This document shows, piece by piece, positions 27,136-33,132 of a stretch of 33,132 bases of DNA. Every line of letters begins with the position of its first letter. The first letter of the stretch is position 1. Below the pieces are notes generated by a model. That model had not been told where the DNA came from. It ran no database searches and saw only the letters and a list, made by a program, of their open reading frames with translations. Both the position numbers and the translations under genes were made by a program. This DNA comes from an uncultured Paraglaciecola sp. (lineage in GTDB: Bacteria > Pseudomonadota > Gammaproteobacteria > Enterobacterales > Alteromonadaceae): positions 1 to 33,132 of the forward strand of contig NZ_CAJXPA010000033.1 in NCBI RefSeq assembly GCF_913058035.1, written 5' to 3'.

Positions 27136-28707
27136 TTACTTTGTCGCAACTTTTGATGCCGAAAAAGTGTGTTTTCTCACCCCTAATATCAAGAGGCTTG
27201 CCACAAACACTGCTGCTCCAAGCGCAATTAACTTTGTTAACTCAAAAATTTTATTCATTAACGAAAAGTCAACCCAATCCGTGGTGACTGGATTGCTCAT
27301 AAAAATGATAATACCCATCAATGTACTAGCAAACACTATTTTAACAATCAGACTAACTGTTTGCGATGAAGCGATATAAACACCCCGCTTATGCAATGTA
27401 CCGTAGAGTAATAAAGCGTTCATCAATGCCGAAAGAGACGTAGCCATGGCCAAACCTACGTAATCAAATGGCCAGACTAAAATTAAATTGAATAACATAT
27501 TCGCAGCCATGCACCAGATACCAAACTTCACAGGGGTCTTAATATCTTGCCTAGAATAAAAGCCCGGCGCTAGCACTTTAACCAACATAAAACTCAATAA
27601 ACCGAATGAATATGCCATTAAGCTATGGGAAGCATAAGTGGCATCTTGAGGGGTAAATTCGCCACGCTGAAAGATGGTTAATAACATAGGCTCTGCCAAC
27701 ATGAACAGACCTGTTGCTGCAGGGATCCCTAATAAGCAGATCATTTTTACTGCCCAATCAATATTAGCACTAAACGCTTTGTCATCCTTAGCTACGTGAT
27801 TTTGCGATAAGGTTGGCAAAATCACGGTCGCAATAGCAATCCCAAATAATCCCAATGGAAACTCTAATAGACGATCAGAGTAATACAGCCATGATATCGA
27901 GCCAGTTCCCAAAAAGCTGGCAATAACAGTATCAAACAATAAATTAAGTTGACCAACAGAGACGCCAAATAGTGCAGGAATAATCAAGGTTCTAACTTTG
28001 ACAATATCAGGGTCGGACCATCCCCATTTAGGTTTGACCAACAACCCCGCTCGATATAAAAACGGTAACAAAAACAGTAATTGAAATAGTCCACCCAAAA
28101 ATACACCCCAAGCTAATGCAAACGCTGGCTCATCAAATTTTGGTGCTAAATATATTGCACATCCTATAATGGCAACATTAAGTAAAACTGGGGTGAAAGC
28201 AGCAACAGCAAACTTATTTAAAGTATTTAGAATGGCACCAGCCAATCCAGTTAAAGAGACAAACAAAAGATAAGGAAAGGTTATTTTTAGCATTAGCGAA
28301 GCTAATTCAAACTTTTCTCCTGCTGGCTCACCATTCACATATTCTACAAACCACCCCATACCAAAAAGTGCTGCCAATATCGGAGACCCTATCACACCGA
28401 CAATAGTCACCATAGTCACTACTAAGCCTAAAGTACCGCTAACTTTGGCAACAAATTGTTTTAGATGTTCTTCGTCACTTTCATGTCTTACATCAGCTAA
28501 AACGGGTATAAAGGCCTGAGCAAAAGCACCCTCAGCGAAGAGGCGACGTAAAAAGTTAGGGATTTTGTTAGCAAACAGAAAAACATCCGCATTGGCACCC
28601 GCGCCCATTAAGTTGGCAATCACCGCATCTCTTACCAAACCCAGAATACGTGAAATAAATGTCATGGCGCTGACAATCATGCCTGATTTAAATAACTTAC
28701 CTGACAC
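27136..28707 (-). CDS. murJ: Lipid II flippase MurJ
   Basis: MurJ is the MOP-superfamily flippase that moves lipid II across the inner membrane for peptidoglycan synthesis. I place the start at GTG 28705-28707 (SGKLFKSGMIVSAMTFISR), with AGGA eight bases before; the ATG at 28782 would add a poorly conserved 25-residue extension. The ~523-residue product has about 14 hydrophobic helices. Conserved segments include TFISRILGLVRDAVIA, FANKIPNFLRRLFAEGAFAQAFIPVL (with the Arg pair and Glu of the cavity), LFDTVIASFLGTGSISWLYYSDRLLEFPLGLFGIA and LAPGFYSRQDIKTPVK. ribF follows, as in E. coli relatives where the gene was called mviN. Confidence 0.96.
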   Translation of the reverse strand: MSGKLFKSGMIVSAMTFISRILGLVRDAVIANLMGAGANADVFLFANKIPNFLRRLFAEGAFAQAFIPVLADVRHESDEEHLKQFVAKVSGTLGLVVTMVTIVGVIGSPILAALFGMGWFVEYVNGEPAGEKFELASLMLKITFPYLLFVSLTGLAGAILNTLNKFAVAAFTPVLLNVAIIGCAIYLAPKFDEPAFALAWGVFLGGLFQLLFLLPFLYRAGLLVKPKWGWSDPDIVKVRTLIIPALFGVSVGQLNLLFDTVIASFLGTGSISWLYYSDRLLEFPLGLFGIAIATVILPTLSQNHVAKDDKAFSANIDWAVKMICLLGIPAATGLFMLAEPMLLTIFQRGEFTPQDATYASHSLMAYSFGLLSFMLVKVLAPGFYSRQDIKTPVKFGIWCMAANMLFNLILVWPFDYVGLAMATSLSALMNALLLYGTLHKRGVYIASSQTVSLIVKIVFASTLMGIIIFMSNPVTTDWVDFSLMNKIFELTKLIALGAAVFVASLLILGVRKHTFSASKVATK

Positions 28708-29177
28708 CTGCTTGTTCCTAACCAGCAAAAACATTATTATGCGTGAACAACAGACAAATAGTCTATACCCAAACAACTGCAAGACATCGAATTCATCAAG
28801 AGATTAAAATTGTTTAGATGAATATGTCTAGTCGGGACTGCGCAAGTAAGACCGCGAAGTGGAGCTGTCTAGGGTATCGACTTTTTTGGAACGCTCAGTT
28901 AGAACTTGCCCAATAAGAGCATGCCAAAGGAACTAACTTTTTTAACCAAAATGCGCACAAATGTGCGCATACAAGTATCTGTTAATAAAAATTGCCAACG
29001 CGGAACTCAGCACCAGAAAGAATACGTTTTAAAACAACCCAAGAAAACGCATATTTTGATGTAACTCAGGTGCATAGATTCAAGCAAGCTTAGGACCGTA
29101 GAGTTAAGTCTGCATATAGATCTTCGGTAATTAAATGAATAAGAATCCATTATTTGAAGTAAAACCCACAAAACTAA
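28708..29177. other. Gene-free stretch between murJ and rpsT
   Basis: About 470 bp between the divergent murJ and rpsT genes. It holds the palindrome at 28951-28970 and must contain the murJ promoter. I see no open frame with protein-like features, no tRNA, and no insertion-sequence ends. The rpsT promoter lies at its right edge. Confidence 0.5.
28951..28970. promoter_or_regulatory. Palindrome ATGCGCAC-aaat-GTGCGCAT
   Basis: A perfect inverted repeat has 8-bp arms around a 4-base centre. It lies about 245 bp upstream of murJ and 280 bp upstream of rpsT. No T-tract follows on either strand, so a factor-independent terminator is unlikely; a protein-binding dyad is possible. Nothing in the window names the protein. 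Confidence 0.4.
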
Positions 29178-29206
29178 TTGACATAAACGGACTTGATCCT
29201 CATAAT
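29178..29206 (+). promoter_or_regulatory. Sigma70-type promoter of rpsT
   Basis: TTGACA at 29178-29183 and CATAAT at 29201-29206 are separated by 17 bases. The predicted RNA start near 29213 gives a leader of about 38 nt before the rpsT TTG. This is the best match to consensus that I see in the window, as expected for a ribosomal protein gene. Confidence 0.8.
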
Positions 29207-29250
29207 CCGCACCCTTGAATTTTGACTAGAATTTTTTTGGGAGTTACACC

Positions 29251-29514
29251 TTGGCTAACATCAAGTCCGCTAAGAAACGTGCCATACAAGCGGAGAAGCG
29301 TCGTCAACATAACGCTAGCCGTCGCTCTATGACACGTACGTCTTTGAAAAAAGTACTTTCTGCTATTGCCTCTGGTGATAAAGAAGCTGCTCAAGCTGCA
29401 TACACTGCAGCAACACCTCTACTTGACCGTATGGCAACGAAAGGTTTGATACATAAAAATAAGGCTGCTCGTCATAAGAGTCGCCTTGCAGCACAAATTA
29501 AAGCTTTAGCTTAA
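29251..29514 (+). CDS. rpsT: 30S ribosomal protein S20
   Basis: S20 binds 16S rRNA in the body of the small subunit. The 87-residue product starts [18 protein letters not shown] and is very basic, with the conserved [15 protein letters not shown] block and C-terminal [21 protein letters not shown]. The start codon is TTG at 29251, preceded by GGGAG. A UUG start is also used by E. coli rpsT, where it is needed for autogenous control by S20, so similar regulation is likely here. A strong terminator follows the stop. Confidence 0.98.
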   Translation: MANIKSAKKRAIQAEKRRQHNASRRSMTRTSLKKVLSAIASGDKEAAQAAYTAATPLLDRMATKGLIHKNKAARHKSRLAAQIKALA

Positions 29515-29528
29515 GTTTGTATTGATTT

Positions 29529-29556
29529 AAAAAAAAGCGCCCTTGGCGCTTTTTTT
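29529..29556. terminator. Bidirectional intrinsic terminator between rpsT and the flavodoxin gene
   Basis: A GC-rich stem AGCGCC-ctt-GGCGCT is flanked by A-runs on the left and seven T on the right. It can terminate rpsT on the plus strand and the convergent flavodoxin operon on the minus strand. Confidence 0.9.
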
Positions 29557-29574
29557 ATGTCTGAAGCTAAAAAA

Positions 29575-30021
29575 TCATATCAATTCAGGTATTAACTTTT
29601 CTGCCCAAGCAACCACTTCGACTTCAGGCTCGAGAGTTTCACAGGCATCAATTTCCAATAATCCTGTTATTGGCTTTCCTTGCAACTCAGTCAATAAGTC
29701 GAAAATTTGTCTCCCTGCACCGCAATATGTTTCACCGTAACTACTGTCGCCTAAGCCTGCTACTGCAAAAGGTTTCTGTTCCAACAATGTAAATTGCTCG
29801 CGCAAGTCTTCAATAAAAAACTCTAGATTCGGTGGTATGTCACCCTGCCCTGTCGTTGAGCTAATAAATAGCAGTGACGTAACCTTTTTAAAGTCATCTA
29901 AAGAAGGGTCAGTAAACACCTCCGATGTAAGACCTTGTGCACTAAACATCGTGTTTACATCTTCTGCCACATGTTGTGCATTGCCATATACTGTTCCAAC
30001 GAAAATACCGATTTTGCTCAT
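29575..30021 (-). CDS. Short-chain flavodoxin (YqcA/MioC-like)
   Basis: FMN-binding electron carrier of ~148 residues from ATG 30019-30021 (MSKIGIFVGTVYGNAQHVAEDV), which has AGGA a few bases upstream; a longer frame adds residues without family similarity. The phosphate-binding loop is VGTVYGNAQ, and the FMN loops are SSTTGQGDIPPN and AGLGDSSYGETYCGAG. It lies 39 bp downstream of truC, in the yqcC-truC-yqcA order of E. coli, so it most likely corresponds to YqcA. The redox partner is unknown. Confidence 0.93.
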   Translation of the reverse strand: MSKIGIFVGTVYGNAQHVAEDVNTMFSAQGLTSEVFTDPSLDDFKKVTSLLFISSTTGQGDIPPNLEFFIEDLREQFTLLEQKPFAVAGLGDSSYGETYCGAGRQIFDLLTELQGKPITGLLEIDACETLEPEVEVVAWAEKLIPELI

Positions 30022-30060
30022 ATTAAAATTCCTAATTAGGTGAGGCGATGCCCTACACAT

Positions 30061-30807
30061 TTACAAATTATGTAGTCTGTTTAATTGATCGTGACAAATC
30101 TGCCAATTTTCTAGTAAATCGACAATATTTTTATCTAAATCACAACGTAATGTTAATGGTGTTTCTGATATCGGATGCGTTAAAGTCATTGATTTACAGG
30201 TTAACGCTAATTGATTAAAATTAAACTGTAAGCGTAAAAAAGTATTATGTTTACCGTCGCCGTGGGCAGTATCTCCGACAATAGGATGGTTGATGTGGGC
30301 TAAGTGCCGCCTAAGTTGATGCTTACGCCCTGTTTTGGGTGTCAGTTGAACTAGGGAATATCGAGCCGATGCGTACTTGCTCACAGCAAAGGGCAATTCG
30401 AACTTATCCAATCTACTAAAATGTGTGAATGCAACTTGTGCAGGTTTATCAGGTCTAATTGATTTATCAGCGATTTTATCGAGTTTTTCCTTGAGCGGAT
30501 GCTCTATTTCACCTTCATTCATAGTATGACCTCGAACAATTGCTAAGTAAGTTTTCTTAATATTTCTTGAGGCAAATTGTTCTCCTAATTTTCTAGCAAC
30601 GTCAGCAGATAAAGCAAATACCAATACACCAGATGTTGGTTTGTCTAATCGATGCACAGGAAAAACATGTTGTCCAATTTGATCACGAAGTAACTGCACA
30701 GCAAACTGAGTTTCATGTTTATCTAACATACTGCGATGTACTAATAACCCTGGTGGTTTACTAATGGCGACTAAAAACTCATCTTGATAGACTATAGACA
30801 GCAACAT
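30061..30807 (-). CDS. truC: tRNA pseudouridine-65 synthase
   Basis: TruC makes pseudouridine at position 65 in some tRNAs. The 248-residue product belongs to the RluA-type family: FLVAISKPPGLLVHRS at the start, the catalytic motif HRLDKPTSGVLVFAL with the active aspartate, and TPKTGRKHQLRRHLAHINHPIVGD. The TruC family is distinguished by the compact N-terminus without an S4 domain. It starts one base after the yqcC stop, so the two are co-translated. Confidence 0.95.
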   Translation of the reverse strand: MLLSIVYQDEFLVAISKPPGLLVHRSMLDKHETQFAVQLLRDQIGQHVFPVHRLDKPTSGVLVFALSADVARKLGEQFASRNIKKTYLAIVRGHTMNEGEIEHPLKEKLDKIADKSIRPDKPAQVAFTHFSRLDKFELPFAVSKYASARYSLVQLTPKTGRKHQLRRHLAHINHPIVGDTAHGDGKHNTFLRLQFNFNQLALTCKSMTLTHPISETPLTLRCDLDKNIVDLLENWQICHDQLNRLHNL

Positions 30808-30808
30808 G

Positions 30809-31132
30809 TTATGAAAGTGAAAACATTAAATCAATTTCATTAATAACTTTCATAAGCTCAGATTGATTACCTTTGGCTTCAAAACTTCTTTCTGCCATTG
30901 GCATAAGCTTAAGATTGTCTGGCAATGGGTTTCTGGTGTTGACTAAATTAGTCATTTTAGGGATAAAAATAAACTGTAACCACTGCTCAAAAGACATCGT
31001 GTCTAAGGCGAAAGGCAGTTTACTTTGAAACACCTCAACAGGCAGAGTGTTACTCGACCAAAGAGTTGCTTCACGCAAGCTTTGTTCTAGTTTTACTATC
31101 AGAATTTCGACTTCTTTATAACTTCGTGGCAT
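30809..31132 (-). CDS. yqcC: YqcC family protein (DUF446)
   Basis: The ~107-residue helical protein has the YqcC pattern: LIVKLEQSLREATLW near the start and FALDTMSFEQWLQFIFIPKMTNLV in the middle, with PLPDNLKLMPMAERSF after. Its function is unknown. The ATG at 31130-31132 is preferred to a TTG two codons upstream. It is always found beside truC in related genomes, from my knowledge of the locus. It is divergent from the DUF3549 gene across about 90 bp. Confidence 0.92.
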   Translation of the reverse strand: MPRSYKEVEILIVKLEQSLREATLWSSNTLPVEVFQSKLPFALDTMSFEQWLQFIFIPKMTNLVNTRNPLPDNLKLMPMAERSFEAKGNQSELMKVINEIDLMFSLS

Positions 31133-31222
31133 GATCAACCAATTTAACCCAATAAAATTAACATTATTTTTATTTTCTAACTAGTTAATAGCCAATAACC
31201 CTATAACATACGAAAGAATAAC

Positions 31223-32248
31223 ATGAGTCAGATCAATACTATCAGCGAATTTTTGCTCCAAGCTGGCACAGACTATCGAGTTTTTGACATGGCTCGTGGC
31301 ATCAGAGCCCTTGGCTCTCAGTTTTTTTTAGACATTGAAAGTGCTGCCGTACCAGCCCCATATCCAAGACAGCAGCACACTTGGTTTGGTGTATTATTTT
31401 TTAACCAAAAAACAAGTCATGAACGCTATATTTGGTTTGTAAAATTGCCTCTTGATGAACAAGGCCTAGTTATTGACGCAGCAAGGCAACAGTTTTTGCA
31501 AATTGTAGTTGAAGCTTTAGGGCGCTCGTTAGACAAGCAAAACAATCCCAATAATCAGCTGCCTGAAAATCCTTTTACTTTTGTTCCTAATCAACAACAA
31601 CTGGCTGATTTTAACAGTATCGGTAGAATTGTATTAGATATGCCTTTATCAGATCACTTAGATATAGTAGAGCAATATTTAATGGATCCTAAGCGGCACG
31701 ATTGGCGCGCTATTCCTTTACAGGGCATAGCGAACTTTACCGCATCTCTGCAGCATATGAAAAGTAAACATCTATTGTTAACACAGTTTTCAATCTTGGC
31801 GCCGGATATGCAATACGCTTTGTGTGCATCGTTAGAGAATCATCAGATAGATGAGAAGATTAGCTCAGTGCTGGTTAACTGGTATCATCAGGACACAAAT
31901 GATGAAAAAAGGCTACATAGTGTGCTTCGAGGGCTGTGTCAAAGCAAAGCTAGGGTAGTAGTTAACTCGTTCATATCTTTGATACTCAGTTCGGAAAATG
32001 GACAGACAAATACAGGGTTAATGTTGATTGCAGCCCGGCATTGGCTATGTATGAAAGAGCCAGCAATTCTCGCTCTTTTTGTCGAACAATTAGCGGCTTG
32101 TGAGGACCAAACATTTATTGGGTTATATTCTGACCTAGTTCAAATACCAGAAATAAGGAAACCTATGTTAGAAGTTTTACGCTGGCCTGAAAAAAGCCCA
32201 CAACTCAATCAGGCTATTGGCCAACTATTTGGCCAAAAAACATCATGA
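31223..32248 (+). CDS. DUF3549 family protein
   Basis: The 341-residue cytoplasmic-looking protein starts MSQINTISEFLLQAGTDYRVFDMARGI, the hallmark of DUF3549, with RQQHTWFGVLFFN and YIWFVKLPLDEQGLV following. There is no signal peptide or membrane helix. The second half is mostly helical. The family is found in Vibrio, Shewanella and Alteromonas relatives, and its function is unknown. It overlaps the DUF3301 gene by 4 bp (ATGA), so both are probably one unit. Confidence 0.93.
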   Translation: MSQINTISEFLLQAGTDYRVFDMARGIRALGSQFFLDIESAAVPAPYPRQQHTWFGVLFFNQKTSHERYIWFVKLPLDEQGLVIDAARQQFLQIVVEALGRSLDKQNNPNNQLPENPFTFVPNQQQLADFNSIGRIVLDMPLSDHLDIVEQYLMDPKRHDWRAIPLQGIANFTASLQHMKSKHLLLTQFSILAPDMQYALCASLENHQIDEKISSVLVNWYHQDTNDEKRLHSVLRGLCQSKARVVVNSFISLILSSENGQTNTGLMLIAARHWLCMKEPAILALFVEQLAACEDQTFIGLYSDLVQIPEIRKPMLEVLRWPEKSPQLNQAIGQLFGQKTS

Positions 32249-32550
32249 ATTTATTTGATTTAATACTATTGATCGGCATTTTTCTCTTGGCAGCTATGTT
32301 TTGGCGTTTTCGAGCCATATCAGAAGCTATCAAATCGCAATTGGATGCATACTGTGAGCGACAACAGCTACAGCTCATTAGTGTGGCAAGAGTAAAAATT
32401 CGTCTGGGAAGCTATAGAGGTAAGCTTGACTTTCATAGCGACTTTATTTTTGAGTTTTCTGGTAATGGCGAAGATAGCTGTCAAGGTCAAGTTAAAATGA
32501 TTGGTCTAAAGATACAGAATATAGATACACCCGCTTACAGGGTTGAATGA
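32245..32550 (+). CDS. DUF3301 family protein
   Basis: The 101-residue protein has one N-terminal membrane helix (LFDLILLIGIFLLAAMFWRF), then a cytoplasmic part with YCERQQLQLISVARVKIRLG and a beta-rich FHSDFIFEFSGNGED block, the DUF3301 pattern. Function unknown. It is coupled to the DUF3549 gene by an ATGA overlap. A hairpin follows at 32606-32640 and the bacterial sequence ends about there. Confidence 0.92.
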   Translation: MNLFDLILLIGIFLLAAMFWRFRAISEAIKSQLDAYCERQQLQLISVARVKIRLGSYRGKLDFHSDFIFEFSGNGEDSCQGQVKMIGLKIQNIDTPAYRVE

Positions 32551-32605
32551 TTTTTTTGTGAAGACAAATAACGATGTTGCATGAAAAGAAAGGTCTATAA
32601 AAATG

Positions 32606-32640
32606 AAAAAGGCGTGACTTGGAGTTCAAGTCACACCTTT
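32606..32640. terminator. Hairpin after the DUF3301 gene
   Basis: GGCGTGACTTG-gagtt-CAAGTCACACC forms a long stem with a single G-A or G-T-type mismatch, with an A-run on the left and TTT on the right. The better U-tract is on the minus strand, so it may terminate a convergent gene that would lie to the right in the real chromosome but is absent here. Confidence 0.7.
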
Positions 32641-32820
32641 AAAGAATTTTGAGGGTCCCTCTCTGCTGTCCATTGCAAAATCTTTCCTGAAAATGTCCGT
32701 ATTACGCCCTTTCCCTCCAATCTCATCATACCGATAAGCCACTCGTCCGGAGTGTGTCCTTTATCCCTTTCATCCCGACTTCCAAACGGGGCACCATACT
32801 GGTGTGTCCATATTCCATCA
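32641..32820. other. Foreign right flank with diverged repeat copies
   Basis: Just beyond the hairpin the sequence becomes pyrimidine-rich (recurrent GTCC, CCTTT and CATCC) with no bacterial gene. Segments such as CGGGGCACCATACTGGTGTGTCC resemble the 92-bp unit that follows, so these look like older, diverged members of that array. I place the bacterial/foreign boundary near 32640-32680. Confidence 0.6.
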
Positions 32821-33132
32821 GCTTCGTATCCTTACAAAGCACTCTTCCTGAGTTCCTGTCCTTGTTCTCGCATCCTATACGAGGCACCGTCCATTGTGGT
32901 CCTTGTCCATCAGCTTCGTATCCTTACAAAGCACTCTTCCTGAGTTCCTGTCCTTGTTCTCGCATCCTATACGAGGCACCGTCCGTTGTGGTCCTTGTCC
33001 ATCAGCTTCGTATCCTTACAAAGCACTCTTCCTGAGTTCCTGTCCTTGTTCTCGCATCCTATACGAGGCACCGTCCATTGTGGTCCTTGTCCATCAGCTT
33101 CGTATCCTTACAAAGCACTCTTCCTGAGTTCC
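32821..33132 (+). repeat. 92-bp tandem satellite, about 3.4 copies to the window end
   Basis: The word GCTTCGTATCCTTACAAAGC recurs at 32821, 32913, 33005 and 33097, exactly 92 bases apart. The copies are almost identical; the clearest difference is CCGTCCATTG versus CCGTCCGTTG in the second copy. As 92 is not a multiple of three, the same sequence appears in all three frames, producing spurious open frames. It looks like a eukaryotic minisatellite, not bacterial DNA. Confidence 0.9.

Noticed and set aside
29251-29514. TTG start of rpsT as an annotation error or damaged start
   Set aside because: The family N-terminus begins exactly there with a good ribosome site, and E. coli rpsT also uses UUG.
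32754-33127. Open frames with repeated protein units in the right flank
   Set aside because: They result from a 92-bp satellite read in rotating frames, without ribosome sites or protein-like composition.
32821-33132. CRISPR array
   Set aside because: The whole 92-bp unit is repeated; there are no unique spacers between short repeats and no cas genes.

Overview
The window is mainly a chromosomal segment of a marine-type gammaproteobacterium, most likely of the Alteromonadales (Alteromonas/Glaciecola/Paraglaciecola-like). This rests on gene order (rsxCDGE-nth; murJ-ribF-ileS-lspA-fkpB-ispH; rpsT; flavodoxin-truC-yqcC; DUF3549-DUF3301), low GC, and domain families typical of that order. No marker allows a species call. 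Both ends look foreign. The first ~400 bases and the last ~490 bases differ in base composition. The left end opens with a eukaryote-like signal-peptide reading frame that runs straight into the 3' end of rsxC. The right end is a 92-bp tandem satellite. The contig is therefore probably an assembly or library chimera of bacterial and host DNA, or much less likely a bacterial insert in a eukaryotic genome.

Layout. 1-399: foreign flank. 400-3201: 3' part of the Rnf/Rsx electron-transport operon (rsxC tail, rsxD, rsxG, rsxE), translationally coupled by short overlaps. 3217-3251: five copies of a heptamer just upstream of nth (3276-3908). 3909-10319: a compact metal-efflux module on the minus strand (small secreted His-rich protein, His-rich membrane-anchored protein, RND adaptor, CusA/CzcA-type pump, small periplasmic protein). 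10320-10545: a decayed second copy of the 3' third of nth. The duplicated nth end brackets the metal module, the classical footprint of an island that entered at the 3' end of nth. 10568-10759: ywbE-like gene, probably the original neighbour of nth.

10774-21034: type IV pilus minor-pilin locus. A complete pilV-pilW-pilX-pilY1-pilE operon is followed, on the same strand further right, by a second set fimT-pilW-pilX-pilV without pilY1, plus one divergent pilin at 20618-21034. PilY1 appears to carry two beta-sandwich domains inserted in its von Willebrand A domain. pilW contains a run of nine G whose gain or loss of one base would terminate the protein almost at once. These pseudopilins would form a priming or tip complex with the adhesin PilY1, assembled by pilus machinery encoded elsewhere.

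21231-28707: housekeeping block on the minus strand, murJ (lipid II flippase), ribF, ileS, lspA, fkpB, ispH, with lspA and fkpB each starting inside the gene before it. 28708-29250: gene-free stretch with a strong sigma70-like promoter for rpsT, which uses a TTG start. 29575-31132: flavodoxin, truC, yqcC on the minus strand. 31223-32550: DUF3549 and DUF3301 genes, a hairpin, then the foreign right flank.

The points most worth a second look are the nth duplication around the metal module, the poly-G tract in pilW, the PilY1 architecture, the two minor-pilin sets, and the two chimeric contig ends. I did not find evidence for a wholly new defence or enzymatic system.
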